Shown here one piece after another: positions 46,134 through 55,676 of a DNA stretch of 64,000 nt (the stretch's first letter is position 1; each line of letters begins with the position of its first letter). The position numbers were made by a program, and so were the translations under genes. A model generated the notes under the pieces. The model did not search any database, had not been told where the DNA came from, and saw only the letters and a program-made list of their open reading frames with translations. Location: contig CAVZYN010000004.1 in the NCBI GenBank assembly GCA_963779515.1, positions 62,001 to 126,000 on the forward strand. The letters run 5' to 3'. The DNA is from CAVZYN01 sp963779515 (GTDB lineage: Bacteria > Pseudomonadota > Alphaproteobacteria > Rhizobiales > Hyphomicrobiaceae).

Positions 46134-46699
46134 ATCGCCAGCATGGCGCCAAGAGCGATGCCGGCGATCATCATCCAGTTGGTGCCGCCGCTCGCACTTG
46201 CCTTGGCCGTTGCCGCGGTTGCAGCGCTATCTCCCGGGCTTTCTCCTGCTCCAGTAGCTGGAGTGCCGACAACGGTTGCGAATTTTTCAAAAAATTGGCC
46301 CGAAAGCATCTTGGCGACACCTTCGATCAAGCGGGAGCCGAGCTGGGCGAGCTTTCCCGAGACTTGAGCGTCGACGTCCCAATGCAGTTTGGTGCCTTCA
46401 GGGACGGGCTCAAGGCGCACTTTGGCGCCGCCCTTGGCGCTACCGGCAACGCCGCCAGAGCCGGATCCAGAGATGGTGTAGCCGTGCGGCGGGTTGAGAT
46501 CGGTCAGCGTGACGGCGCCGTTGAAGCGGGTCTGCATCGGGCCGATTTTGGTGGAGACGGTGGCCTTAAACTCGGTGTCGGAAACTTTCTCGAGGCTTTC
46601 GCAACCGGGAATGCATTGGCGGAGCACGTCCGGGTCATTCAGCGCACGCCAGACGGATTCGGGAGAGGCGGCAATGATGGTTTCGCCTTTGATTTGCAT
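46118..46699 (-). CDS. coxG: CoxG family protein (SRPBCC, membrane anchored)
   Basis: A 193-residue protein with an N-terminal SRPBCC/START-like domain ('IAASPESVWRALNDPDVLRQCIPGCESLEKVSDTEF'), an Ala/Gly/Thr-rich linker and one C-terminal membrane helix ('WMMIAGIALGAMLAIYFL'). CoxG homologues attach CO dehydrogenase to the cytoplasmic membrane or to menaquinone. It is transcribed against the rest of the cox genes. The start is ATG 46699 (MQIKGET); the longer frame has no family support. Confidence 0.92.
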   Translation of the reverse strand: MQIKGETIIAASPESVWRALNDPDVLRQCIPGCESLEKVSDTEFKATVSTKIGPMQTRFNGAVTLTDLNPPHGYTISGSGSGGVAGSAKGGAKVRLEPVPEGTKLHWDVDAQVSGKLAQLGSRLIEGVAKMLSGQFFEKFATVVGTPATGAGESPGDSAATAATAKASASGGTNWMMIAGIALGAMLAIYFLR

Positions 46700-46772
46700 G
46701 CTAGGGCCCCTTGAGATGCTCCGAGTTCTCTTACGGGCTTTTCGGCGGCGGTCAATGTCGCAGGTGGGCTGT

Positions 46773-46805
46773 GAAAAAAGACCCGGTCTCTTGCGAGACC
46801 GGGCC
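46773..46805 (-). terminator. Rho-independent terminator, minus strand
   Basis: A stem of about 11 bp (CCCGGTCTC / GAGACCGGG core) with a TTGC loop; on the minus strand the stem is followed by TCTTTTTT. It ends the small secreted protein gene at 46844-47143. Confidence 0.85.
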
Positions 46806-46843
46806 TGCTCATGACCTCGTTGGGTCAATCAGCTTGCGCTGAA

Positions 46844-47143
46844 TTAGTACCAGCGGCGGCCGTGGCCGCGGCCGTAGAAGCTGTAACTATGCGACCGATA
46901 GCGCGGGCCGGCGTAGAAGCCGAACACTGGCGCTGGCGTCCAAACGCGGGCGTACCAGCACGAGTGACGTCCGTAGCGCCAACCGCATTCGCGGACATAG
47001 CGATAGCTGACTTTATCCACCGCGGAGGTTTCAGTTGTGTCCGGCTTCGCCGCGGCAATGCCGCTCAACGGAGCTGCCGATGCGGACGTCGCGAGAACGC
47101 CCATGCCGAGTGCCGCAAACGCGGCGAGGATAACTTTGCGCAT
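46844..47143 (-). CDS. Small secreted Tyr/Arg/His-rich protein
   Basis: An exported protein of 99 residues, function unknown. The signal peptide MRKVILAAFAALGMGVLATSASA is followed by a mature part rich in Tyr, Arg and His, ending in 'FYGRGHGRRWY', with two Cys (ECGWRYGRHSCWY). Similar short proteins with Cys-Gly-Trp/Tyr-Arg motifs are common in Hyphomicrobiales. ATG 47143 is chosen over 47158 from the signal peptide. Confidence 0.75.
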   Translation of the reverse strand: MRKVILAAFAALGMGVLATSASAAPLSGIAAAKPDTTETSAVDKVSYRYVRECGWRYGRHSCWYARVWTPAPVFGFYAGPRYRSHSYSFYGRGHGRRWY

Positions 47144-47287
47144 GCTCATGACTCCCATTCTAACGTCGTGGCGCGGTCACTGCCGCTGCCGCCGACGTTT
47201 TGTTTCTGGATACGTGCCGCCGTTGGGCGTGATCGCATATAAATCCAGGCGGCATGAATGGAAGCTGAATGCAGAAATCGGAAACGT

Positions 47288-48223
47288 TCACGTTGGCGCC
47301 GTGGCGCGCCGCTGACGGGCCAGCAGGGCTTCGCGCCGCGTGATGTAGATGGCCGCTGCAAAGATGATCAGGGCACCAAGCCATGTCATCGCATCAATCC
47401 GTTCACCGAAAGCATAGAACGCGATCAATGCGGCGAAAGGGAGTTTGGAAAACTCGAACGTCATGACGAGGGAGGCGTCGGTCGCAGCAAAGCCGCGCAC
47501 GAGCGAGAGATGGCCGAGCGTTGCGCAGAGGCCCATGCCGAGGAGCGCAGGTGCGATGCTCAGCGGCGGCCAGGACCACACGAACAGGGCGGGAATCAGT
47601 GACATCGGGACCAGGAACAAGTGCGTGAGAAACACGATTTTGTTGGGGTCATCGCGATTGGTGAGTTGCTTGACGAGGATTGCCGACATGCCACCCGTCA
47701 TGGTCGACAGCAACGCCAAGATTTGGCCGAGCCCGATGGGCGAGACGCCTGGGCGCAAGATGATCATGGCGCCTATGAAACCCACAGCCAACGCCGTCCA
47801 GCGCCGTAGCCGGACAACTTCGCCCAAGAACAGGACGGCGCCGAGCGTTGCGAAAAGTGGGCCGAGGTATCCGATCGCGGTCAACTCGCCAAGTGGAATC
47901 ATTGAGAGGCTGGTGAACCATAGGAGCATCGACGCGAGTGCGCAGAGGCAGCGCCAGCCGTACATCGACAGCTGGCCGGTTTCGAAGACGCTCCGGCCGC
48001 GTACGACGAGGAGCGGCGCGAACACGGCGGCTGCAAACAGATTGCGGAAGAAGACGACTTGAAAGGGGTGGACGCCGGCTTGTGTTGCGGCCTTCGCGCA
48101 GGCGCCGAGGCCTGCCAGCGTCGCCATGGACAGGGTCACCCAAAGAAATCCGGCGACAGGATCGTTGCGCGCGCCCGGTGAGGGGACGGCCGGAGCGGGT
48201 AGGAGCCTGCGAATTGACGGCAT
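47288..48223 (-). CDS. DMT-superfamily transporter (EamA family)
   Basis: An inner-membrane protein of 311 residues with ten predicted helices in two EamA repeats: 'GFLWVTLSMATLAGLGACAKA...FFRNLFAAAVF' and 'ILALLSTMTGGMSAILVKQLT...FFKLPFAALIAFYAFGERIDAMTWLGALII'-type segments. It is likely an exporter of metabolites or amino acids. ATG 48223 begins a normal N-terminus; the longer frame is not supported. It is divergent from the following catabolic cluster. Confidence 0.9.
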   Translation of the reverse strand: MPSIRRLLPAPAVPSPGARNDPVAGFLWVTLSMATLAGLGACAKAATQAGVHPFQVVFFRNLFAAAVFAPLLVVRGRSVFETGQLSMYGWRCLCALASMLLWFTSLSMIPLGELTAIGYLGPLFATLGAVLFLGEVVRLRRWTALAVGFIGAMIILRPGVSPIGLGQILALLSTMTGGMSAILVKQLTNRDDPNKIVFLTHLFLVPMSLIPALFVWSWPPLSIAPALLGMGLCATLGHLSLVRGFAATDASLVMTFEFSKLPFAALIAFYAFGERIDAMTWLGALIIFAAAIYITRREALLARQRRATAPT

Positions 48224-48401
48224 AGCGCTCTGGCTGTTGAAGGATTGATGGGTGCACCCTGGTGGTGTTCGATGCTTGGCACAATGCGCAATTTGGGGCC
48301 GTCCACGCATAACGGGCATGTTGCAGCGAGCTGTTGGTGTGCAGGCTTGCCATCTGTCATTGGCGCATGGTTCCCTCAGCGTGTGGACGGGGGACGAATC
48401 G

Positions 48402-49811
48402 ATGACCGGAAAAGATGCGTCGCGGAATGGTGCCATTGGGCGCGGAGAGCGTTATCTCTCAAGCGGCGATTTCGAGCGCGACTTGGCGCGGCGCGTGGCA
48501 ATCCCCACGGAGAGCCAGAACAAGCCTGCCAGCGCGCCGCATCTTATGGCGTATCTTGTCGATGATTTGGTGCCAGCATTTCAGCGGCTCGGATTTCAGT
48601 GCAAGATTTTTGACAACCCGGTGGCGGGACAAGGGCCCGTGCTGCTGGCGACGCGCATTGAGGATCCAAAACTGCCGACGGTGCTTGGGTATGGCCACGG
48701 CGATGTGGTCCGGGGCCAGGACAAGCAATGGACCAAGGGCAAGGGGCCGTGGGTGTTGGCGCGGGACGGTGATCGGATTTACGGACGCGGCACGGCTGAC
48801 AACAAGGCGCAGCACACGATCAATATGGCGGCGTTGGCGGCGGTGATGGCCGAACGCGGCGGGCGTCTCGGGTTCAACGCGAAGTATATCGTCGAGATGT
48901 CGGAGGAGACAGGATCGGCGGGGCTGAAAGAACTTGTCGCCGCGCACAGGCAAGATTTCGCGGCGACGGTGCTGGTGGCGTCGGACGGGCCGCGCGCGAC
49001 GCCGGAGCGTCCGACGATCGTGCTGGGAAACCGCGGCGGCATCACCTTCGACCTCGTTTGCAGGTTGCGCGATGGCGGGCATCATTCGGGCAATTGGGGC
49101 GGATTGATCGCGGACCCGGCTGTCATTCTCTGTCATGCGATTGCATCGTTCGTCGGGCCGAAAGGCGGGTTGCGACTGAAGGCGTGGAACCCGCCGCCAA
49201 TTTCGCCGGCGGTGCGCGCCGCGCTTGCTGATGTCGTGATCGACGGCGGCGCAGATGCGCCTGAAATTCAGCCGTGGTGGGGTGAGCCGGGGCTTACAGC
49301 ACCGGAAAAAGTCTATGCGTGGAATTCATTTGCCGTGCTGGCCATGATCGCAGGTGTTCCAGATGCGCCGCAGAATGCCATTGCGCCGGAAGCACGCGCG
49401 CGCTGTCAGTTGCGCTATGTTGCCGGGACGGATGCAGCGGACGTGCTGCCTGCGCTGCGACGGCACCTCGATCAACAGGGCTTTAAACACGTCGCGGTCG
49501 AGGATGCCGCGGACGTTGGACGGTTTGCGGCAACGCGGACGGAACCGGATCATCCGTGGGCGCTTTGGGTGCGGCGCTCGTTCGAGATGACGTCGAACAG
49601 CAAACCGGCGATCATTCCGAGTACAGGCGGTGGCGTGCCCAACGATGTCTTTCAGGATGTGTTGGGACTGCCGACGATTTGGGTGCCGCATTCTTATGCG
49701 GGTTGCTCGCAGCATGCGCCGGATGAACATATTCTGGTGCCGGTGGTGCAGTCGGCTTTGCGTCTGATGGCGGGGCTCTATTGGGATCTGGGTGAAGGAG
49801 GGACGCCATGA
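48402..49811 (+). CDS. M20 family metallopeptidase
   Basis: A dinuclear-zinc peptidase/deacylase of 469 residues. Metal ligands are visible in 'VLGYGHGDVVRG' (His and Asp near 98), 'GRGTADNKAQHTINMAALAA', and the Glu pair in 'VEMSEETGSAGL'. The dimerisation insert follows ('GGITFDLVCRLRDGGHHSGNWGG'). Family members hydrolyse dipeptides, N-acyl amino acids or carbamoyl compounds. ATG 48402 follows GGGGGACGAATCG. The next gene overlaps it by four bases, pointing to a joint pathway with the amidase. Confidence 0.92.
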   Translation: MTGKDASRNGAIGRGERYLSSGDFERDLARRVAIPTESQNKPASAPHLMAYLVDDLVPAFQRLGFQCKIFDNPVAGQGPVLLATRIEDPKLPTVLGYGHGDVVRGQDKQWTKGKGPWVLARDGDRIYGRGTADNKAQHTINMAALAAVMAERGGRLGFNAKYIVEMSEETGSAGLKELVAAHRQDFAATVLVASDGPRATPERPTIVLGNRGGITFDLVCRLRDGGHHSGNWGGLIADPAVILCHAIASFVGPKGGLRLKAWNPPPISPAVRAALADVVIDGGADAPEIQPWWGEPGLTAPEKVYAWNSFAVLAMIAGVPDAPQNAIAPEARARCQLRYVAGTDAADVLPALRRHLDQQGFKHVAVEDAADVGRFAATRTEPDHPWALWVRRSFEMTSNSKPAIIPSTGGGVPNDVFQDVLGLPTIWVPHSYAGCSQHAPDEHILVPVVQSALRLMAGLYWDLGEGGTP

Positions 49812-51226
49812 GTGCACCGTGTGAGCTATCGGCGGTCGAGGCGCGCCGCTTGATCGGTGAGCGCAAGCTCTCGGCGGTGGAACTCGTGAAGAGTTGCCTC
49901 GATCGCATCGCGAAGACCAATCCCAGGGTCAATGCTGTCGTCGCCTTGGATGAGGCGGCGGCAATGGCGCAGGCCGAGGCAGCCGACGTGGCTGTGAAGC
50001 GCGGCGATGCACTCGGATTGCTGCATGGCTTACCCGTTGGAGTGAAGGACCTCGACGAGACCAAAGGGCTGCGAACGACGTGGGGCTCGCTGATCTACAA
50101 GGATCATGTGCCAGTCGCCGACAACGCGATGGTGGCGAATGTGCGCAAGGCGGGCGCGAACATTTTTGCAAAGACGAACACGCCGGAGTTCGGCGCGGGC
50201 GCCAACACGCGCAACCGCGTGTATGGGGCGACGGGCAATCCGTTCGACCCCACGTTGACGCCGGCGGGATCGTCGGGGGGATCGGCGGCGGCGTTGGCAC
50301 TCAATCAATTTCCGTTGGCGACGGGATCGGACTACGCGGGGTCGCTGCGCACACCCGCGGCCTTTTGCGGTGTGGTTGGATTCCGGTCGTCGCCCGGGGT
50401 GGTGCCGCTGCCAGAGCGTGTTGCTGGGTTATTGCCCTGGGGCATCCTTGGGCCGATGGCCCGCTCGGTGGCTGATGCCCATCTGCTGCTGCGCGCGCAA
50501 ACCGGCCTCGACCGGCGAGATCCATTTTCGTCGAGCGATCATGCCGCAATTCCCGCCGTTCTGGAGCCGGCGGATCTCGCAAAGTGCCGGATCGCCGTCA
50601 CGCCAGACTTCGGTGTTTGTTTTGTCGACACGTCGATCGCCAAGGTTTTCACGGACCATGTCGGGCGATTCGGGCATGCGTTCAGGTGCGCCGACGCGGC
50701 GTCGCCGGATTTCTCCGGCGTGCACGATGTGTTTCAGGTGCATCGGGGTTTGGCCTATGTCGTGGCGCATGGCGAGCGGCTCGAGAAACACCGCGACCTG
50801 CTCGATCGCAACGTGATCGATAATACGACACGGGGGCTCAAGCTCACGGTGACCGAGATCGCGCAGGGCTTCATAGGGCAGACACAGCTTTACAAGCGGT
50901 TCAATGCGTTCTTCGACGGGTATGATGCGGTGATTTGCCCAGCCGCCAGCGTCTCGCCGTTTCCGCACGAAGAGCTGTTCGTGGAAGAGATCAATGGCGA
51001 GCAGAAGCCGATCTATACGGATTGGCTGTCGCTGGCATACGCGCCGACGATGGCGCTCGCTTGCTCGGCGGCGATCCCGTGCGGGCGTGATTCCAAGAGT
51101 ATGCCTTTCGGGTTGCAGGTTATTGGGCCGAAAGGATCGGACGCGAAGATCCTATCGATCGCGCTGGCGCTGGAGCAGGTGCTGCAGGGGATGCCGGAGA
51201 CGAAGCGGCCAGTGCCGGTGATGTGA
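49808..51226 (+). CDS. Amidase signature-family enzyme
   Basis: A 472-residue amidase. The Ser-cisSer-Lys triad is visible: Lys near residue 79 in 'PVGVKDLDETKG', the glycine/serine-rich signature GSSGGSAAALAL from about 154, and the nucleophilic Ser in 'GSDYAGSLRTPAAFCG'. It hydrolyses an amide to acid and ammonia; the substrate is unknown. Its start overlaps the M20 stop (ATGA), so the pair is co-translated and may act in sequence on the same compound. Confidence 0.93.
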   Translation: MSAPCELSAVEARRLIGERKLSAVELVKSCLDRIAKTNPRVNAVVALDEAAAMAQAEAADVAVKRGDALGLLHGLPVGVKDLDETKGLRTTWGSLIYKDHVPVADNAMVANVRKAGANIFAKTNTPEFGAGANTRNRVYGATGNPFDPTLTPAGSSGGSAAALALNQFPLATGSDYAGSLRTPAAFCGVVGFRSSPGVVPLPERVAGLLPWGILGPMARSVADAHLLLRAQTGLDRRDPFSSSDHAAIPAVLEPADLAKCRIAVTPDFGVCFVDTSIAKVFTDHVGRFGHAFRCADAASPDFSGVHDVFQVHRGLAYVVAHGERLEKHRDLLDRNVIDNTTRGLKLTVTEIAQGFIGQTQLYKRFNAFFDGYDAVICPAASVSPFPHEELFVEEINGEQKPIYTDWLSLAYAPTMALACSAAIPCGRDSKSMPFGLQVIGPKGSDAKILSIALALEQVLQGMPETKRPVPVM

Positions 51227-51234
51227 TCGTGCGG

Positions 51235-51910
51235 TTATGCGTCGGCCCAGGTGACAAAAGTGTCGAGCGGTTCGCGATCGGTGACGAAGGTGTTCACGAC
51301 TGCGGCCGGGTCGGCGAAGCCGAGGGCCATGCCGCAAAGAATCATCTGACCGCTGGGTAGATCGAGAATGCGCTGGATCACTGCTGGATAGTTGGCGAAG
51401 GCGGCTTGCGGGCAAGTCTCAAGCCCCTCACGCGCGCGCGGCGATCATGATCGACTGCAAGAACATGCCGGTGTCGAGCCAGCTGCCGATCTCCATGTCT
51501 CGATCCATGGTGAAAATCATTCCAACGGGGGCGTCAAAAAACGAGAAATTGCGGGCATGCTGGGCATGCATGCGCTGTTTGTCCTCGCGGCCGATGCCGA
51601 GGGTCTTGTACAAGCCAAATCCGCAGGCGCGGCGGCGGGCGAGATAGGGCTCGCGCCATTTGACAGGGTAGTAGTTGTATTCGCGCTGGCCGTCATCGCC
51701 TGCAGCGTGGCGTGCCAGAATTTCCGCTGAAAGCTGATCCTTCTTGGCGCCGGTCAGGACCCAGACTTTCCAGGGCTGGATGTTGGAGCCCGAGGGGGCA
51801 CGGCCAGCGGTACGCAGGATCTTTTCGACCACGTCGCGCGGCACGGGCTTGTCCTTCTGGAACGCGCGAATGCTGCGCCGGCCAGCGATGGCCTCTTCGA
51901 CCGTCATCAT
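51235..51910 (-). pseudogene. Nitroreductase family protein, frameshifted
   Basis: An FMN-dependent nitroreductase of about 225 residues. Frame 1 carries 'RRSIRAFQKDKPVPRDVVEKIL', 'APSGSNIQPWKVWVL' and reaches 'SIMIAARA' before a premature stop at 51428. The remaining conserved end (GLETCPQAAFANYP, LPSGQMILCGMALG) follows in another frame and stops at 51235. The break lies in a CGCGCGCG tract; one more CG would restore the common sequence IAARARE-GLETCPQ. Slippage in that tract or a sequencing error are both plausible. Confidence 0.85.
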
Positions 51911-52033
51911 TCAGGGAAACCCTCTTGCGGCTTGCAGTGCTGGGTGGCGTGTTGCGTCGCTTGCAGGGAACAATGGCACGCCGTACTTTGCGGGGCAAAC
52001 AGGCTTGCGCGCAGACACTGGGATTGATTTCAA

Positions 52034-53572
52034 ATGGCGATTGATGCGAACGCGAACGACCTGATCGTGGGGGTCGTTGGCACTGGAACCATGGGACGAG
52101 GCGTCGTGCAGGTTTCGGCGCAGGGCGGCATGCGCGTCATTGCGTTCGATGCGACGCCAGGTGCAGCTGCCAGCGCGAAGGACGCTATTGCCAAGACGCT
52201 GAAGGGGTTGGCCGAGAAGGGGCGGATTGCAGCCGCGGATGCCGACGGCGCAGTGGCGCGAATCGCGGTGGCGAATGACATCAAGGATCTGGCTCGGGCG
52301 CATGTGATCGTCGAAGCGATCGTCGAGCGGCTGGACATCAAGCAGGCACTGTTTCAGCAACTCGAAGAGATCTGTGGACCTGAGACGATCCTCGCGTCGA
52401 ACACATCGTCGTTGCCGGTGACGGCGATTGCGGCGAAGTGCAAGCGGCCGGAACGTGTGGCCGGGATGCATTTTTTCAACCCAGTGCCGCTGATGAAACT
52501 CGTGGAAGTTATTCCAGGGTTGAAAACAGATGTGGCCGTGACAGAGGCGCTTATGACCATCGGCCGACGCATGACGCGCGAGCCGGTGTTGTGCATCGAT
52601 AGTCCGGGGTTCCTGGTCAATCATGCTGGCCGCGGCCTCAGTACCGAGGCGCCGCGCATCTTGACCGAGAATATCGCGACGCATGCCGAGATCGATCAAA
52701 TATTGACGGGTGCTCCTGGCTTTCGGATGGGACCGTTTGCGCTGGCCGATATGGTTGGCATCGACGTCGGCTATGCGGTGATGGAGAGTTTGTTCCAGCA
52801 GTTCCAGTATGAACCGGCCTATGCGCCGAATCCGCTGTCGGCGCTGCGGGCTGCGGGCGGCCTCTATGGCCAGAAGACGGGCGGCGGCTGGTACAAGTAT
52901 GCGGACGGGAAACGCGTCGACCCGGCAGTGGGCGCCGTACCGTCCGTGCGTCTGTCGTCCGTGTGGGTTTGGCCGAGCGACAGCCATCTTGATCTGCAAG
53001 CGCCTTTGGCCGATCTTTTCAAGCGGTCAGGGGTTGCCGTGGAAGCCGGTGGGCAGCCGAGCAAGGATGCGCTGATCGTGATCACGCCGATCGGCTATGA
53101 TGTGACGACAGCGGTTACGGAACTGAAATTGGACGCGGGGCGGACAGTCGCGGTCGATGTTCTGTTTGGCATGAAGGGACCGCGCACGCTGATGGTGACG
53201 CCAGCGACGCGGCCAGAGATGCGGGATGCGGCGCACGCGTTGCTCGCCTCGGACGGGCAAGCAGTCGTGGTGATCAACGATAGCCCGGGCTTCGTCGCGC
53301 AGCGTGCCGTTGCGATGGTGGTCAACACCGGCTGTACCATTGCGCAGCGCGGAATTGCGTCGCCGGCGGATATTGATAAAGCCGTGAAGCTTGGCCTCGG
53401 CTATCCGTTCGGGCCGCTGGAATGGGGCGACCGGATTGGACCGGGTCGAGTTCTCTTCATTCTCAATCGCCTGCATGCGTTCTACGGCGAACCGCGCTAT
53501 CGCCCGTCGCCGTGGCTGAAGCGGCGCGTTGCGCTGGGGCTGCCGTTGTCGGCACCCGAAGGCCGGCATTGA
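52034..53572 (+). CDS. 3-hydroxyacyl-CoA dehydrogenase
   Basis: An NAD-dependent beta-oxidation type dehydrogenase of 512 residues. The NAD loop is VGTGTMGRG near residue 15; 'SNTSSLPVTAIA' and the catalytic His in 'GMHFFNPVPLMKLVEVI' follow. A C-terminal dehydrogenase domain pair ('DSPGFVAQRAVAMVVN') makes it longer than the short FadB-type form and similar to PaaH/PaaC used in phenylacetate and aromatic degradation. It leads a run of closely packed genes on the plus strand. Confidence 0.93.
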   Translation: MAIDANANDLIVGVVGTGTMGRGVVQVSAQGGMRVIAFDATPGAAASAKDAIAKTLKGLAEKGRIAAADADGAVARIAVANDIKDLARAHVIVEAIVERLDIKQALFQQLEEICGPETILASNTSSLPVTAIAAKCKRPERVAGMHFFNPVPLMKLVEVIPGLKTDVAVTEALMTIGRRMTREPVLCIDSPGFLVNHAGRGLSTEAPRILTENIATHAEIDQILTGAPGFRMGPFALADMVGIDVGYAVMESLFQQFQYEPAYAPNPLSALRAAGGLYGQKTGGGWYKYADGKRVDPAVGAVPSVRLSSVWVWPSDSHLDLQAPLADLFKRSGVAVEAGGQPSKDALIVITPIGYDVTTAVTELKLDAGRTVAVDVLFGMKGPRTLMVTPATRPEMRDAAHALLASDGQAVVVINDSPGFVAQRAVAMVVNTGCTIAQRGIASPADIDKAVKLGLGYPFGPLEWGDRIGPGRVLFILNRLHAFYGEPRYRPSPWLKRRVALGLPLSAPEGRH

Positions 53573-53579
53573 GGTTCCT

Positions 53580-55676
53580 ATGAGCGCATATGATCGGCTT
53601 TTTCATCCGCGCGGGATCGCCGTCATTGGCGCTTCGGCAGATCTCACGCGTATCAGCGGGCAACCGATCAAGGCGTTGAAAGCGGCCGGGTACAAAGGCG
53701 GGCTGTATCTCGTCAATCCGAAATACGCCTCGCTGCATGATTTGCCGTGCTTTCCAACGGCGACCGCGATTGGCAAGCCATGCGACCTTGCCGTTGTAGC
53801 GGTGCCGGCGGCGAGTGTGCCCGAGGCGATCCGTGACTGCGGCAAGGCAGGGATCGGATTTGCGGTGGTGCTGACGGCGGGGTTTCGCGAAGTCGGGAAG
53901 GGCGGCGAGGCCATCGAGGCGGCGCTGAAGCTCGCGGTCGAAGAGAGCGGCGTGCGGGTGATTGGGCCGAACTGCCAGGGCATGGTGGCGTTGCATGATC
54001 GCGTGTGGGCGTGCTTTGGCAGCATCTCCGAGGAGACGGCATTGCGGCCCGGAGCCGTGTCATGCGTGTTCCAGTCGGGCGGATTTGGGTATGCCATTGT
54101 CAACCTGGCGGAAGCGCAGGGAGTCGGGTTCCGGCATTGTGTGTCGTCTGGGAATGAGACGGATCTGACAACGCCGGAATTGCTGTCGGCTTTCCTCAAT
54201 GATCCGGGGACACATCTAGCCTTCGCGGTCATCGAGGGGACGCCCGATGCACGCCGTTTGATGGAGGCGGGGCTGAAGGGGTTGCGGCTCGGCAAGCCGG
54301 TGCTGGTGTGGAAGACGGCGACAACGGAGGCCGGCGCGAAGGCCGCTCAATCGCATACGGCAAATATGACGGGGCGCGCGGATCTCTATCGCGCGGCGTT
54401 CCGACAATCCGGGATTGTCGAAGTCGATGATGTCGAGCCGATTGTCGACATCGCGAAGGTGTTCGCGCAGGGGCGACTGCCGAAGGGGCGGACTGCCGGC
54501 GTGCTGTCGATCTCTGGAGGATCTGGGATCGTCTATGCGGATCGCGCCACGCGCGAAGGGCTGTTGCTGCCCAAGTTTTCGGACGCAACGGTTGCGGCGC
54601 TGGCCAAGATCATTCCGGCTTTTGGGTCGTCCGAGAATCCCGCCGATGTGACGGCAAGTTTCTTCAACGACATAGGGCTGCTGACAAAGACGCTCGAGAT
54701 CGTGCTCGCGGATCCTGGAATCGATCAGCTGTCGATATTGCTCGCGTCTGTGCCGGGACTGCCCGCCAAACGCGCGGCGGAGGCGATCGTTGCGGCGGCG
54801 GCGAAGACGGATAAGCCGGTGCATCTTGCTTGGTCAGGGCGACGTGCGAAGTCGGAAGAGGCTTATGCACTTCTGGAGGCGGCGCAGATTCCGATCATTT
54901 CGACGCCGGTGCGGCTGGCACAGGCGGCGGCTGTGCTTGCGCGATTTGCGGAGGACCGCAAGCGGTTGCTCAATCGCGCGGCGCCGGCCGTGGTGATGCC
55001 AAAGGGTTTGGTATTGCCAGCAGGGCCAGCAACGCTGAGTGAAGCGGAAAGCAAGGCGGTGCTGGCGGCATTTGGCGTGCCCATCACACGGGAGGTGCTG
55101 GTGCCTACGGGCGCAACGGTGCTGAGCAAGGTGGCGGCGCTGTCGCCGCCGTTTGCGGTGAAGGTCGTCTCGCGGGATATCGCGCACAAGACTGAGGTGG
55201 GCGGCGTCAAACTTGGGCTTCGTGATGTGAAAGCTGCGCAACAAGCGGCGGATGCCGTGATCGAGAATGCGCGGACAGCGAAACCCAAGGCCAAGATCGA
55301 CGGCGTGTTGGTATCAGAGATGGCGTCGGGATTGGAGTGTTTGATTGGGGTGATCAACGATCCAAGTTTTGGTCCGTGTGTGGCGCTGGGGCTAGGCGGC
55401 GTCTTGACGGAAGTGTTGCGCGACGTGACGTATCGCGTGGCGCCATTCGACATGGCGACAGCGCACGAGATGATCAACGATCTGCGTGGAGCGAAGCTGT
55501 TCGACGGGTATCGTGGATCGCCACCGGCCAATCGGGACGCGCTCGCAAAAATGCTGATGGATGTGTCGTGCATGGCGGCGGCGTTGAAGGACAGGATTGC
55601 GGAAGTGGATATTAATCCGGTGTTTGCCGGGCCTGAAACGGCTGTGGCTGCGGATGCTTTGGTTGTCTTGAAATGA
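53580..55676 (+). CDS. Acetate-CoA ligase family protein (NDP-forming type)
   Basis: A 698-residue acyl-CoA synthetase with fused alpha and beta parts: a CoA-binding domain ('FHPRGIAVIGASADLTRISG'), a succinyl-CoA ligase-like domain with the phospho-His near residue 258 in 'AAQSHTANMTG', and a C-terminal ATP-grasp domain ('SPPFAVKVVSRDIAHKTEVGGVKLGL'). It makes or breaks acyl-CoA with ATP/ADP. It starts eight bases after the dehydrogenase, and the downstream gene overlaps its stop, so it is in one operon with them. Confidence 0.92.
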   Translation: MSAYDRLFHPRGIAVIGASADLTRISGQPIKALKAAGYKGGLYLVNPKYASLHDLPCFPTATAIGKPCDLAVVAVPAASVPEAIRDCGKAGIGFAVVLTAGFREVGKGGEAIEAALKLAVEESGVRVIGPNCQGMVALHDRVWACFGSISEETALRPGAVSCVFQSGGFGYAIVNLAEAQGVGFRHCVSSGNETDLTTPELLSAFLNDPGTHLAFAVIEGTPDARRLMEAGLKGLRLGKPVLVWKTATTEAGAKAAQSHTANMTGRADLYRAAFRQSGIVEVDDVEPIVDIAKVFAQGRLPKGRTAGVLSISGGSGIVYADRATREGLLLPKFSDATVAALAKIIPAFGSSENPADVTASFFNDIGLLTKTLEIVLADPGIDQLSILLASVPGLPAKRAAEAIVAAAAKTDKPVHLAWSGRRAKSEEAYALLEAAQIPIISTPVRLAQAAAVLARFAEDRKRLLNRAAPAVVMPKGLVLPAGPATLSEAESKAVLAAFGVPITREVLVPTGATVLSKVAALSPPFAVKVVSRDIAHKTEVGGVKLGLRDVKAAQQAADAVIENARTAKPKAKIDGVLVSEMASGLECLIGVINDPSFGPCVALGLGGVLTEVLRDVTYRVAPFDMATAHEMINDLRGAKLFDGYRGSPPANRDALAKMLMDVSCMAAALKDRIAEVDINPVFAGPETAVAADALVVLK

